DNA of 64,000 nt from Leisingera aquaemixtae (lineage in GTDB: Bacteria > Pseudomonadota > Alphaproteobacteria > Rhodobacterales > Rhodobacteraceae), in contig NZ_JAHVJQ010000001.1 of NCBI RefSeq assembly GCF_019801145.1, positions 372,001 to 436,000 on the forward strand, written 5' to 3'. A model generated the notes under the pieces. It did not search any database. It was not told the origin of the DNA and saw only the letters and a list, made by a program, of their open reading frames with translations. Below are positions 8,734 through 21,495 of this stretch, piece by piece. How positions within the stretch are numbered: the stretch's first letter is position 1; each line of letters starts with the position of its first letter. Both the position numbers and the translations under genes were made by a program.

Positions 8734-9201
8734 ATGACCACCGAGCTGCAAAGCGCTGACATTCAACTGATCCAGCGGATCCTGCCGCACCGCTACCCGT
8801 TCCTGCTGGTCGACAAGGTGGTCGATATCGACAGCTATAAATCGGCGCGCGGCATCAAGAATGTCACCATGAACGAGCCGCACTTCCAAGGCCATTTCCC
8901 GGGCACTCCGATCATGCCGGGCGTCACCATTGTCGAGGCGATGGCGCAGACTGCAGGCGTGATGCTGGGTGTGGGCATGGACATGGTCGATACCAACCTG
9001 CTGATCTATTTCATGAACATCGACAAGTGCAAGTTCCGCCGCAAGGTGGTGCCGGGCGATGTGCTGGAAATGCATGTGGAGACCCTGCGCGGCAAACCCG
9101 GCGGCAAGATCTTCAAATTCTCCGGCCGCGCAACTGTCGACGGCGAAGTGGCGGCTGAAGCCGAGTTTTCGGCCATGGTCGACGTGCAGAAGGACGATTG
9201 A
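8734..9201 (+). CDS. fabZ: (3R)-hydroxyacyl-ACP dehydratase FabZ
   Basis: A 155-residue hot-dog-fold dehydratase that removes water from beta-hydroxyacyl-ACP in fatty acid elongation. The catalytic His54 lies in [10 protein letters not shown] and the catalytic Glu68 in VEAMAQ. It sits directly before lpxA, the usual arrangement, since both enzymes compete for hydroxyacyl-ACP. The stop overlaps the region of the next ribosome site; lpxA begins 2 bases later. Confidence 0.97.
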   Translation: MTTELQSADIQLIQRILPHRYPFLLVDKVVDIDSYKSARGIKNVTMNEPHFQGHFPGTPIMPGVTIVEAMAQTAGVMLGVGMDMVDTNLLIYFMNIDKCKFRRKVVPGDVLEMHVETLRGKPGGKIFKFSGRATVDGEVAAEAEFSAMVDVQKDD

Positions 9202-9203
9202 GA

Positions 9204-9989
9204 ATGAGCCGGATTCACCCCAGTGCTGTGATTGAAGAGGGCGCCAAGCTTGGAAAGGACTGCGAAATCGGCCCGTTCTGCGTGGTTGGCCCTGAGGCGG
9301 TTCTGGGGGACCGGGTTGTTCTGAAGTCCCATGTTGTTGTCACCGGCGACACCGAAATCGGCGATGAAACCGTAGTCTTCCCCTTTGCCGTGCTGGGCGA
9401 GATCCCGCAGGATCTGAAGTTCAAGGGCGAGAAGTGCAAGACCGTCATCGGCAAGCGCAACCGCATCCGCGAGCATGTGACGGTGAATGCCGGCACCGAG
9501 GGCGGCGGCGGCGTGACCCGCATCGGCGACGACGGGCTGTTCATGGCCGGCTGCCACATCGCTCATGACGCCCAGGTCGGCGACCGGGTGATCGTGGTGA
9601 ACTCTGCCGCGGTGGCGGGCCACTGCGTGCTGGAGGATGATGTGATCATCGGCGGCCTGTCGGGCATCCACCAGTGGGTGCGGATCGGCAGGGGCGCGAT
9701 TATCGGAGCGGTCACCATGGTGACCAATGATGTGATCCCCTATGGCCTGGTGCAGGCGCAGCGCGGCGAGCTGGACGGCTTGAACCTGGTCGGGCTCAAG
9801 CGCCGCGGCGTCGCCCGCAGCGATATCACCGCCTTGCGCGCGGCCTTTCAGATGCTGGCACAGGGCGAAGGCACTTTCCAGGAGCGTGCCAAGCGGCTGG
9901 GTGACGAGACCGAGAGCCAGTATGTGCAGGAAATCGTCGCCTTCATCACCGGTGAGAGCGACCGTTCCTTCCTGACGCCGGGAGGCTGA
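9204..9989 (+). CDS. lpxA: Acyl-ACP--UDP-N-acetylglucosamine O-acyltransferase
   Basis: The first enzyme of lipid A synthesis, here 261 residues. The N-terminal two thirds are left-handed beta-helix hexapeptide repeats (IHPSAVIEEGAKLGKDCEIGP onward). The catalytic His lies in the FMAGCHIAHDAQVGD block. The helical C-terminus includes NLVGLKRRG. I chose ATG 9204 with the AGGA at 9191-9194 as ribosome site; a TTG six bases upstream overlaps the fabZ stop and is less likely. Confidence 0.97.
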   Translation: MSRIHPSAVIEEGAKLGKDCEIGPFCVVGPEAVLGDRVVLKSHVVVTGDTEIGDETVVFPFAVLGEIPQDLKFKGEKCKTVIGKRNRIREHVTVNAGTEGGGGVTRIGDDGLFMAGCHIAHDAQVGDRVIVVNSAAVAGHCVLEDDVIIGGLSGIHQWVRIGRGAIIGAVTMVTNDVIPYGLVQAQRGELDGLNLVGLKRRGVARSDITALRAAFQMLAQGEGTFQERAKRLGDETESQYVQEIVAFITGESDRSFLTPGG

Positions 9990-9993
9990 ACAG

Positions 9994-10782
9994 ATGCTGG
10001 CAGTGATTGCAGGCACCGGCATGCTGCCGGCTGAAGTGGTGTCCCGTGCTGCGGGGCGCCCTCTGGTCTGCGCGATGGCAGGCTCTGAGCCTGATGCGGT
10101 GGATCCGGAGATCACCTTCCGCTTTGAGCAGCTGGGAAGCTTTCTAGAGCGGCTGAAGGCGGCGGAAGTGACCGAAATCTGCATGGCAGGTGCGGTGCGC
10201 CGCCCGCATATTGCCCCCTCTGCCATTGATGCGGCCACCATGCCGCTGGTGCCGGTGCTGCAAAGCGCGTTGGCCGCAGGCGACGACGGGGCATTGCGGG
10301 CGATTATCGGAATTTTTGAACAGGCGGGTTTTGCTGTCCGCGCCGCCCATGAGGTGGCGCCCGATCTGCTGATGGCCGCGGGTGTGCCGACCAAGGTGCA
10401 GCCGGGTGAGTTGGACAAGGCTGACGCGGAACGCGGCGCGGAAATCGTCGCGGCCATGTCGGCTGCCGACATCGGCCAGTCCTGCGCCGTGCGCAAGCGG
10501 CAGGCGATAGCGGTGGAAAACCTGTTTGGCACAGATTGGATGCTGGCTTCGCTGCTGCAGCGCCCGGACGGGCAGGGCGGCCTGTTGTTCAAGGCGCCGA
10601 AACCGGCGCAGGACCGCCGCGCCGATCTTCCCGCCATCGGGGTGGAAACGGTTGAAGCCGCCGCCAAGGCCGGCCTTTCCGGCATCGTGCTGGAGGCGGG
10701 CGGCGTCATCGTTCTGGATCAGGACGCGGTAATTGCGGCCTGTGACCGGCTGGGCCTGTTCCTCTGGCTGCGCGAGGCATGA
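9994..10782 (+). CDS. lpxI: UDP-2,3-diacylglucosamine pyrophosphatase LpxI
   Basis: A 262-residue protein of the former DUF1009 family. LpxI hydrolyses UDP-2,3-diacylglucosamine to lipid X and is the alphaproteobacterial replacement for LpxH. The N-terminal strand VIAGTGMLP, the EICMAGAVRRP segment, and the C-terminal domain with GVETVEAAAKAGLSGI are family traits. It lies exactly between lpxA and lpxB, as in Caulobacter. The start is 4 bases after lpxA and the stop overlaps the lpxB start. Confidence 0.94.
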   Translation: MLAVIAGTGMLPAEVVSRAAGRPLVCAMAGSEPDAVDPEITFRFEQLGSFLERLKAAEVTEICMAGAVRRPHIAPSAIDAATMPLVPVLQSALAAGDDGALRAIIGIFEQAGFAVRAAHEVAPDLLMAAGVPTKVQPGELDKADAERGAEIVAAMSAADIGQSCAVRKRQAIAVENLFGTDWMLASLLQRPDGQGGLLFKAPKPAQDRRADLPAIGVETVEAAAKAGLSGIVLEAGGVIVLDQDAVIAACDRLGLFLWLREA

Positions 10783-11945
10783 GCCTGCGGGTCTTCATCC
10801 TGGCGGGGGAGCCTTCGGGCGACCGGCTGGGCGGGGCGCTGATGGCAGGGCTGAAACAGCTGGAACCCGGCGTCAGCTTTGACGGCATCGGCGGCGCGCT
10901 GATGGCCGAGCAGGGGCTGGTGTCCCGCTTTCCGATGGATGAGCTGTCGGTGATGGGGCTGGCAGAAGTGCTGCCCAAGTACCGCCACCTGAAGCGCCGG
11001 ATCCGGGAAACGGCGGACGCGGTGCTGGAAACCAGGCCGGACGTGCTGATCACCATCGACAGCCCTGACTTCTCCCTGCGCGTGGCGCGGCTGGTCAAGG
11101 CGCAAAGCAATATCCGCACCGTGCATTACGTGGCGCCTTCGGTCTGGGCATGGCGGCCCAAGCGGGCCGGGAAAATGGCGGAAGTCATCGATCACGTGCT
11201 GGCGCTCTTGCCGTTTGAGCCGCCCTATATGGAAGCCGCAGGTATGGACTGCGATTTCGTCGGCCACCCGGTGGTGGCGGAACCGCAGGCCACGGAACCG
11301 GAGATCGCCGCTTTTCGCAGTGAATTCGGCTTGGGTGATGCGCCATTTGTTCTGGCGCTGCCGGGATCGCGCCGCTCTGAGGTGTCGCGGCTGGCCCCGG
11401 ATTTCGGCGGCGCGCTGCACCGCTTCACTGCCAGACACCCGGAATACCGGATCGTCGTGCCAGCCGCCGCCCCGGTGGCCGGCCTGGTGCGCGATGCCGT
11501 GCAGAACTGGCCTGAGGGGGCAGTGCTGGTTAATCCGAACGAATTTGACGCCGCCACGGCCAAGGCGCACAAGCGCGCTGCCTTTGGGGCAGCGGATCTG
11601 GCGCTTGCGGCTTCGGGCACGGTCTCGCTGGAGCTGGCCGCGGCAGCCACCCCGATGGTGATCGCCTACAAGTTTCAATGGCTGACCTGGCAGATCATGA
11701 AGCGCATGGCGCTGATCGACACCGTGACACTGGTCAACCTGGTCAGCGACACCCGCGTGGTGCCGGAATGCCTGGGGCCGGACTGCACGCCCGAAAAGAT
11801 TGCTGCAAGCCTTGAGGCGCTGGCAGCCGGCCCGGGGGCTCAGCTGGAGGCAATGAAGCTGACCATGCAGCGTCTGGGGGAGGGCGGAGAGGCCCCGGGG
11901 CTGCGGGCCGCGCGGGCTGTTCTCGAGCGGCTGCCCGTGACTTAG
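10779..11945 (+). CDS. lpxB: Lipid-A-disaccharide synthase
   Basis: A 388-residue family-19 glycosyltransferase that joins UDP-diacylglucosamine and lipid X at the inner membrane. The N-terminal AGEPSGDRLGGAL motif, the THY-VAPSVWAWRPKR block and the PGSRRSEVSRL segment are characteristic. It begins within the lpxI stop (ATGA) and ends the envelope gene chain. A 15-bp palindrome lies between it and the convergent mnmA. Confidence 0.97.
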   Translation: MSLRVFILAGEPSGDRLGGALMAGLKQLEPGVSFDGIGGALMAEQGLVSRFPMDELSVMGLAEVLPKYRHLKRRIRETADAVLETRPDVLITIDSPDFSLRVARLVKAQSNIRTVHYVAPSVWAWRPKRAGKMAEVIDHVLALLPFEPPYMEAAGMDCDFVGHPVVAEPQATEPEIAAFRSEFGLGDAPFVLALPGSRRSEVSRLAPDFGGALHRFTARHPEYRIVVPAAAPVAGLVRDAVQNWPEGAVLVNPNEFDAATAKAHKRAAFGAADLALAASGTVSLELAAAATPMVIAYKFQWLTWQIMKRMALIDTVTLVNLVSDTRVVPECLGPDCTPEKIAASLEALAAGPGAQLEAMKLTMQRLGEGGEAPGLRAARAVLERLPVT

Positions 11946-12090
11946 GGGCAGGAGCGCGCCGGATGCAAAGCCTCCGCCGCGCGGCTTCTGGTGGCGCGGG
12001 CGCTGCGCACCCGCGCGGCGCTTGCCGCAAGGCTGCCGCAGAACGCCGGCCGGTGATAGTAGTGAAAACGCTGGAGTTCTTTTGCTGAGA

Positions 12091-12122
12091 AGCGCCTAAG
12101 GGCAGGTCTGCCCTTAGGCGCT
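12091..12122. terminator. Strong palindrome between convergent lpxB and mnmA
   Basis: AGCGCCTAAGGGCAG (12091-12105) and CTGCCCTTAGGCGCT (12108-12122) form a perfect 15-bp inverted repeat around only two bases. It lies in the gap between convergent genes and probably ends the lpxB transcript. The downstream T-content on the plus strand is modest. Confidence 0.65.
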
Positions 12123-12212
12123 CTTCCGATTTTGGTTTGAAGATGCCGCGTCAAGGGCAAGCCGCGCGTGCCGCGCGGAGGTTGTGCCTTCCTTGACCCG
12201 GCGGGCAGGGGA

Positions 12213-13358
12213 TCAGTAGCCGCGCCAGATCCAGCCGCCGCCGAAGATGCGGCTGCCTTCGTTGGCGTAGAACACGCAGGCCTGGCCGGGGGAGACGCCT
12301 TCCTCGGGTGTCAGCAGTTCCACCTCGGCGGTTGTTTCCGTCAGCGGCCGGATGATCGCTTCCCGCGGCGGGCGGGTAGAGCGGACCTTGACCTTCAGGT
12401 GCCATTCCTTGCGCGAGGTGAAGGGTTCGTCGCCCAGCCAGTTGATCTCACGCACTGGAATGGTGCGTGTCGCCAAGAGCTCCTTGGGGCCGACGACCAC
12501 CTGTTTCTTGTCGACGTCCAGTTTCACCACGTAAAGCGGCTCTGACAGCCCGCCGATGCCAAGGCCGCGGCGCTGGCCGATGGTGTAATGGATGACGCCC
12601 TCGTGGCTGCCCAGCACCCTTCCGTCGGCATGCACGATCTCACCCGGCTCGGCGGCGCCGGGGCGCAGTTTCTCGATCACGCTGGCGTAGTTGCCGTCCG
12701 GCACAAAGCAGATGTCCTGGCTGTCGGGCTTGTCCGCCACTGCCAGGCCGTACTGGGCCGCCATCTCGCGCGTGGCGTCCTTGGAGGGCAGGTGCCCCAG
12801 CGGGAAACGCAGGTAGTCGAGCTGCTCCGGCGTGGTGGAGAACAGGAAGTAGCTCTGGTCGCGGTTCGCGTCCTCGGCAGAGTGCAGTTCCGGCCCGTTC
12901 GGCCCCATCTTGCGCTGGATGTAATGGCCGGTTGCCATGCAGTCGGCTTCCAGGTCCTTGGCGGTCTCCAGGAGGTCCTTGAACTTCACCCGCTCATTGC
13001 AGCGGATGCAGGGCACCGGAGTTGCGCCCGCCAGATAGCTGTCGGCGAACTCGTCAATCACCGCATCCTTAAAAATGTTCTCATAATCCAGGACGTAATG
13101 CGGGAAGCCGCGCTCCTCCGCCACACGGCGCGCATCGTGGATATCGATGCCCGCGCAGCAGGCGCCTTTTTTCGCCAGCGCTGCGCCGTGATCGTATAGC
13201 TGCAGCGTCACACCCACCACGTCATAGCCTTGATCGGCCAAATATGCAGCAACTACAGAGCTGTCGACGCCGCCGGACATGGCCACCACCACCCGGGTCT
13301 CCGAGGGCGGTTTGGCAAAGCCGAGCGAGTTCAATTCCAGGTCTTGGTCCAGCGCCAT
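12213..13358 (-). CDS. mnmA: tRNA-specific 2-thiouridylase MnmA
   Basis: A 381-residue enzyme that inserts sulfur at position 2 of the wobble uridine in tRNA for Lys, Glu and Gln. The PP-loop AMSGGVDSS (residues 27-34) binds ATP. The catalytic cysteines are in [13 protein letters not shown] and in the C-terminal GQACVFY. The [12 protein letters not shown] motif is also typical. It is divergent from sciP, with about 150 bases between the start codons. Confidence 0.96.
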   Translation of the reverse strand: MALDQDLELNSLGFAKPPSETRVVVAMSGGVDSSVVAAYLADQGYDVVGVTLQLYDHGAALAKKGACCAGIDIHDARRVAEERGFPHYVLDYENIFKDAVIDEFADSYLAGATPVPCIRCNERVKFKDLLETAKDLEADCMATGHYIQRKMGPNGPELHSAEDANRDQSYFLFSTTPEQLDYLRFPLGHLPSKDATREMAAQYGLAVADKPDSQDICFVPDGNYASVIEKLRPGAAEPGEIVHADGRVLGSHEGVIHYTIGQRRGLGIGGLSEPLYVVKLDVDKKQVVVGPKELLATRTIPVREINWLGDEPFTSRKEWHLKVKVRSTRPPREAIIRPLTETTAEVELLTPEEGVSPGQACVFYANEGSRIFGGGWIWRGY

Positions 13359-13505
13359 GGGGCAGCTCCTAAAGGCAAGGGGGCAGGCGCCGCAGAATAT
13401 ATGAAAATCCTAAGGACTCTCAAGGGGCGTGGTTCATGCGGCGTTAAGCCTGTTCGTAAATCCTGTTGCCAGACCCAACGAACAAGATCTTCAGAGGGAA
13501 GAAGA

Positions 13506-13793
13506 ATGTTTTTGAAGAAAGTCGACGGGCCGCGGGCAGTCACCCTGCCGGACGGCACCATCATGACCCGGGCGGACCTGCCGCCGGAAACCACCAAGCG
13601 CTGGGTTGCCTCGCGCAAGGCTGCGGTTGTGCGCGGAGTGCTGTACGGGCTGCTGCCGCAAAAGGAGGCGATGCGCCGCTATGGCCTGAGCGAGGAAGAG
13701 TTCCGCAGCTGGGTTGCGGCGGTGGCCGACCACGGTGAAGAGGCCCTGAAAACCACACGTCTCAAGAAATTCAGGGATCATGACTCCAAATAG
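13506..13793 (+). CDS. sciP: CtrA inhibitor SciP (DUF1153)
   Basis: A 95-residue helix-turn-helix protein matching DUF1153, the family of Caulobacter SciP. SciP binds CtrA and DNA and blocks CtrA-driven transcription. Family blocks are the N-terminal GPRAVTLPDGTIMTRADLPP and the HTH-like KEAMRRYGLSEEEFRSW. A strong AGAGGGAAG ribosome site fixes the ATG at 13506. It lies immediately upstream of ctrA in the same direction with a 117-base gap that carries CtrA-like half-sites, so a local feedback circuit is likely. Confidence 0.9.
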   Translation: MFLKKVDGPRAVTLPDGTIMTRADLPPETTKRWVASRKAAVVRGVLYGLLPQKEAMRRYGLSEEEFRSWVAAVADHGEEALKTTRLKKFRDHDSK

Positions 13794-13823
13794 ACTGCGC
13801 CGCCCTTGAGTTGCATTTGTAAA

Positions 13824-13870
13824 TTAACCATCATGGTAACGAGGCATTAACTTTTTTCCACCAAGGTTAA
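13824..13870 (+). promoter_or_regulatory. Candidate CtrA-binding region upstream of ctrA
   Basis: The sciP-ctrA gap holds TTAACCAT (13824-13831), the classic CtrA half-site, followed after one base by the inverted ATGGTAA. TTAA also occurs at 13847-13850 and 13867-13870. None is a perfect TTAA-N7-TTAA, so the call rests on clustering and on the known autoregulation of ctrA. A GACTC (possible CcrM methylation site) lies at 13782-13786. Confidence 0.45.
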
Positions 13871-13910
13871 CGCGACCTGAGGGAAACAGTGTACAGGCGG
13901 AGAAAATAAT

Positions 13911-14630
13911 ATGCGCATTCTGCTGGTTGAGGATGATCCCACCACGGCAAAAAGCATCGAGCTGATGCTGACCCATGCCAACCTGAACGTTTACACGACG
14001 GATCTGGGCGAAGAGGGGATCGATCTGGCCAAACTTTACGACTATGACCTGATCCTCTTGGATCTGGGGCTGCCGGATATGAACGGCCATGAGGTGCTGC
14101 GCCAGCTGCGCATGTCCCGCATCGAAACCCCCATTCTGATTCTGTCCGGTGCCGATGATACCGACAATAAGATCAAGGGCTTCGGCTTTGGCGCGGATGA
14201 CTATCTGACCAAACCCTTCCACCGCGAAGAGCTGGTGGCGCGGATCCATGCCATCATCCGCCGCTCCAAGGGCCATTCGCAGTCGATCATCCGGACCGGC
14301 AAGATCGCGGTCAACCTGGACGCCAAGACGGTGGAAGCCGGCGGCAAGGCGGTGCATCTGACCGGCAAGGAATACCAGATGCTGGAGCTTTTGTCGCTGC
14401 GCAAGGGCACCACTCTGACCAAGGAGATGTTCCTGAACCATCTCTATGGCGGCATGGATGAGCCGGAACTGAAGATCATCGACGTTTTCATCTGCAAGTT
14501 GCGTAAGAAACTCAGCACAGCGACGGGCGGCGAGAACTACATCGAAACCGTCTGGGGCCGCGGTTACGTGCTGCGCGATCCGCAGGAGGATCATATGTCC
14601 GGCGGCCAGCGGATGGCTGTCGGCGCCTGA
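13911..14630 (+). CDS. ctrA: Cell-cycle response regulator CtrA
   Basis: A 239-residue OmpR-type response regulator. The phospho-acceptor Asp51 lies in [13 protein letters not shown], with the acidic pocket EDD at 7-9 and the conserved Lys in TKPF. The DNA-binding winged helix is nearly identical to Caulobacter CtrA ([41 protein letters not shown]). In Rhodobacteraceae CtrA mainly drives motility, gene transfer agent and quorum-linked genes rather than replication. The C-terminus ends in Gly-Ala rather than the Ala-Ala used as a ClpXP degron in Caulobacter. Confidence 0.97.
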   Translation: MRILLVEDDPTTAKSIELMLTHANLNVYTTDLGEEGIDLAKLYDYDLILLDLGLPDMNGHEVLRQLRMSRIETPILILSGADDTDNKIKGFGFGADDYLTKPFHREELVARIHAIIRRSKGHSQSIIRTGKIAVNLDAKTVEAGGKAVHLTGKEYQMLELLSLRKGTTLTKEMFLNHLYGGMDEPELKIIDVFICKLRKKLSTATGGENYIETVWGRGYVLRDPQEDHMSGGQRMAVGA

Positions 14631-14657
14631 AAGGATGAACACCCGGGCGGCGCGTGA

Positions 14658-19138
<4,481 letters not shown>

Positions 19139-19155
19139 GCTGCATCCCCACCACT

Positions 19156-19230
19156 GTTCTACTGCGGTGTTCTCCTGTGTTCGCAAATGTTCTCAAAAAG
19201 TTCTTTACAGGCGTTCCTAAAAATGAGAAC
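19156..19230 (+). promoter_or_regulatory. Cluster of LexA-like GTTC repeats (SOS box candidate)
   Basis: Six direct GTTC copies start at 19156, 19169, 19179, 19189, 19200 and 19213, and an inverted GAAC lies at 19227-19230. The pair at 19189 and 19200 forms a perfect GTTC-N7-GTTC, the established LexA operator of alphaproteobacteria such as Rhodobacter. Adjacent pairs have 6- or 9-base spacers and may be decoys or degenerate sites. The cluster lies between recG and a 40-residue membrane peptide gene and faces the latter. Confidence 0.65.
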
Positions 19231-19286
19231 AAAGAGGCAACAAGTTTGCCAGAGAGCAGCATCACAGACTGGAGGAGGCCCGAGCC

Positions 19287-19409
19287 ATGATTGCACAGAT
19301 CAAGACCACCATTCAGAATGCCCATTCGACCCTGCTGCAGGACGCCATCGGGGCGGCCTCGCTGATGGTGATGCTGGTGGCGGCGCTGCATCTGCCGGGG
19401 CTGCTCTGA
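19287..19409 (+). CDS. 40-residue single-pass membrane peptide, candidate SOS-induced
   Basis: ATG 19287 is preceded by GGAGGAGG, a near-perfect ribosome site. The product has 40 residues: an amphipathic N-terminal part (IKTTIQNAHSTLLQD) and a hydrophobic C-terminal helix (about 20-40). It is too short for most gene finders. The upstream GTTC cluster with one perfect LexA box suggests DNA-damage control. Caulobacter SidA, a 29-residue SOS-induced membrane peptide that blocks division, is a functional precedent but I see no clear sequence match. Function is inferred only. Confidence 0.65.
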   Translation: MIAQIKTTIQNAHSTLLQDAIGAASLMVMLVAALHLPGLL

Positions 19410-19580
19410 TCCCCGCATCGTTTTCCTGATTGCATCTGCTGTGCCGGGCTGGCCCTTTCCTGTCCCGGACTGTTTCCGGGGATCAACCGCCTGTACAGAT
19501 CCCCCTCGGCCCGATCTTCGACTGAATTGCCTCAAGATCCTGCCTGGCCCGCCCGGGTCCCGCACCGCAGAGCATGACTG

Positions 19581-19615
19581 CCGCCGCCATCTGCCCGGAT
19601 GTGCGGCGGTTTTTT
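19581..19615 (+). terminator. Rho-independent terminator
   Basis: CCGCCGC (19581-19587) pairs with GCGGCGG (19603-19609) with an additional ATC/GAT inner pairing, followed by TTTTTT. It lies 170 bases after the membrane peptide gene and probably ends that transcript. The stretch 19410-19696 otherwise shows no gene; it includes a run of ten G at 19626-19635. Confidence 0.75.
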
Positions 19616-19696
19616 CATGTCAGAAGGGGGGGGGGCAGGCGCGCGTTTCCCGCCTGGGCGCGGGACAGCGTGTATTGCGAATTGTGCTAGCCGGCC

Positions 19697-20149
19697 TTAG
19701 GCGCATTGCTCCTTGGCGGCGGTCTGCATGGCTTCCAGAGTCGCCTCCAGCGCCAGCATGATCGAGGCATGGCGGTTCTTGAACTCACGTGCGGGCTGCA
19801 GCACTTCCAGACCGTCAAACGGCGCATCCGGCACCGGACCATCCTGGGTCAGCATGGCCTTCAGCTGGTTGCGGGCGGTTTCAACTTCCTCCAGCGAACA
19901 GCCGATCACATTGGCACCGGTCACAGCGGCAGAGGCCTGCCCCAATGCGCAGGCCTTCACGTCCTGCCCGAAATCCGTGATCCGGCCGTCCTCGACCTTG
20001 ATATCGACGGTCACGGCAGAGCCGCACAGCGGCGAGCGTTTCTTGACGGTGGCGTCCGGCGCCTGCAGCCGGTCCAGGTGCGGGATGTCGGCGGCCAGCG
20101 CCAGAATGCGCGAGGAATACAGCTTGATCAGATCACTATCGCCAGACAT
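19697..20149 (-). CDS. NifU/IscU-like iron-sulfur scaffold family protein
   Basis: A 150-residue protein with the NifU N-terminal fold. Cys42 in SPLCGS and Cys67 in KACALGQAS match the first two cluster ligands of IscU/SufU. The third ligand region (REFKNRHASIMLAL) has no Cys at the expected place, though Cys84 and Cys149 are present elsewhere. It may be an accessory or diverged scaffold rather than a true IscU. ATG 20149 is chosen by the similarity of the MSGDSDLIKLYSSRIL start to relatives; an ATG 21 bases upstream is possible. It is divergent from hisI. Confidence 0.8.
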   Translation of the reverse strand: MSGDSDLIKLYSSRILALAADIPHLDRLQAPDATVKKRSPLCGSAVTVDIKVEDGRITDFGQDVKACALGQASAAVTGANVIGCSLEEVETARNQLKAMLTQDGPVPDAPFDGLEVLQPAREFKNRHASIMLALEATLEAMQTAAKEQCA

Positions 20150-20226
20150 CGCTTTCCCGGTCTTTCCCATTTTGCAGGTTCCCCATACATAGGGAGCCGA
20201 ACAGCAGATGCAAAAGGTTTTTACCC

Positions 20227-20586
20227 ATGTCCTTTGATCCCGCCAGCCTGACCTACAATGACGCCGGGCTGATCCCCTGCATCGCGCAGGACGAAGCCAC
20301 CGGCGAGGTGCTGATGATGGCCTGGATGAATGCCGATGCAGTGGCCCGCACCCTGGAGACCGGCAAGGTCACTTATTGGTCGCGCTCGCGGCAGTCGTTC
20401 TGGATCAAGGGCGAGACGTCCGGCCATGTGCAGGAACTGGTGGACCTGCGGATCGACTGCGACCGCGACTGCTTGCTGGCGCTGGTGCGCCAGACCGGTG
20501 CGGCCTGCCACACCAACCGTCGGACCTGTTTCTATACCGCGGTGCGGGACGGGGAAGAGGTCGAACTGATGACGCCAATGAGCTGA
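20227..20586 (+). CDS. hisI: Phosphoribosyl-AMP cyclohydrolase
   Basis: A 119-residue monofunctional HisI, which opens the adenine ring of PR-AMP in the third step of histidine synthesis. Conserved blocks include the MAWMNADA segment, the YWSRSRQSFWIKGETSGH substrate-binding block, and the zinc/magnesium ligands in DCDRDCLL and AACHTNRRTCFY. No HisE domain is fused. It stands alone, divergent from the NifU-like gene and convergent with gluQ. Confidence 0.96.
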   Translation: MSFDPASLTYNDAGLIPCIAQDEATGEVLMMAWMNADAVARTLETGKVTYWSRSRQSFWIKGETSGHVQELVDLRIDCDRDCLLALVRQTGAACHTNRRTCFYTAVRDGEEVELMTPMS

Positions 20587-20634
20587 TCCGCTTCGGGTGC
20601 GGCCCTGGCGGGCCGTGCCTTCGGCGGGGTGTTT

Positions 20635-21495
20635 TCAGCCAGACGAAGGCGGCAGGCCCACCATTTCGCGGATGTCCTGCGGCGTGGCGCCTTCGGCGCG
20701 GTATTTGGCAATGGCACGCGCATCATCTCGTTTGGCGAGGCGTTTGCCATTCTCATCGCGGATCAGGCGGTGGTGGTGGTAAATGGGCGAGGGCAGGCCC
20801 AGCAGGCTTTGCAGCAGGACGTGGATCTGGGTCGCCTCGAACAGGTCAGCACCGCGCACGGCGTGCGTAATGCCCTGATCCGCGTCGTCCGCCACCACCG
20901 ACAGATGGTAGGAGCTGCCCATGTTGCGGCGCACCAGGATAATGTCGCCAACAGCTGAGATCAGCTCATCTGGGTCCAAGGCGTGCGTACCCTGGAATTC
21001 CGGGCCCGTCTCCGAGAAGCTGCGCAGATCTGCGGCGCGGACGGCTTTTTCCATATTGAGCCGGATCACGTCCCGGCCCGTGGACTCCGATGGCAGCCGG
21101 CTGCGGCAGGTGCCGGGGTAGATGCGCCCGTCCGGGCCGAATTGCGGCACGCCTTCCTGCGGTGCGCCGGCGGCGGCCTCGATATCTGCGCGGTTGCAGC
21201 AGCAGGGATAGGTCAGGCCCATCGCGGTCAGCTGGTCCAATGCTGCCCGGTAGCGGGGCAGCCGCTCTGACTGGCGCATCACCGGCTGCGGCCAGCTGAG
21301 GCCCAGCCAGTGCAGGTCCTCATAGATCTGCGCTTCCCATTCCGGGCGCGCGCGCGACTGGTCAATGTCTTCGATGCGCAGCAGGAAGCGGCCGCCGTTG
21401 GCCACGGCCATGTCATGCGCCAGCATGGCGGAATAGGCATGGCCCAGGTGCAGCGGTCCGGTCGGCGACGGCGCGAAACGTGTGGTGAATGTCAC
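20635..21495 (-). CDS. gluQ: Glutamyl-Q tRNA(Asp) synthetase
   Basis: A 286-residue truncated relative of glutamyl-tRNA synthetase without an anticodon-binding domain. It attaches glutamate to queuosine in the anticodon loop of tRNA-Asp. The HIGH-type motif is SPTGPLHLGHAYSA and the KMSKS-type motif is KRLAKR. The zinc-site region YPCCCNRADI is present. The stop codon overlaps nothing downstream; upstream the start overlaps the stop of the methyltransferase gene by four bases, so the two are co-transcribed. Confidence 0.93.
   Translation of the reverse strand: MTFTTRFAPSPTGPLHLGHAYSAMLAHDMAVANGGRFLLRIEDIDQSRARPEWEAQIYEDLHWLGLSWPQPVMRQSERLPRYRAALDQLTAMGLTYPCCCNRADIEAAAGAPQEGVPQFGPDGRIYPGTCRSRLPSESTGRDVIRLNMEKAVRAADLRSFSETGPEFQGTHALDPDELISAVGDIILVRRNMGSSYHLSVVADDADQGITHAVRGADLFEATQIHVLLQSLLGLPSPIYHHHRLIRDENGKRLAKRDDARAIAKYRAEGATPQDIREMVGLPPSSG

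Noticed and set aside
11964-12089. A 41-codon frame after lpxB on the plus strand.
   Set aside because: Arg/Ala-rich composition, no clear ribosome site and no resemblance to a protein; it ends just before the palindrome.
19626-19635. A run of ten G as a phase-variation tract.
   Set aside because: It lies in noncoding DNA after a terminator and not in a promoter spacer or reading frame.
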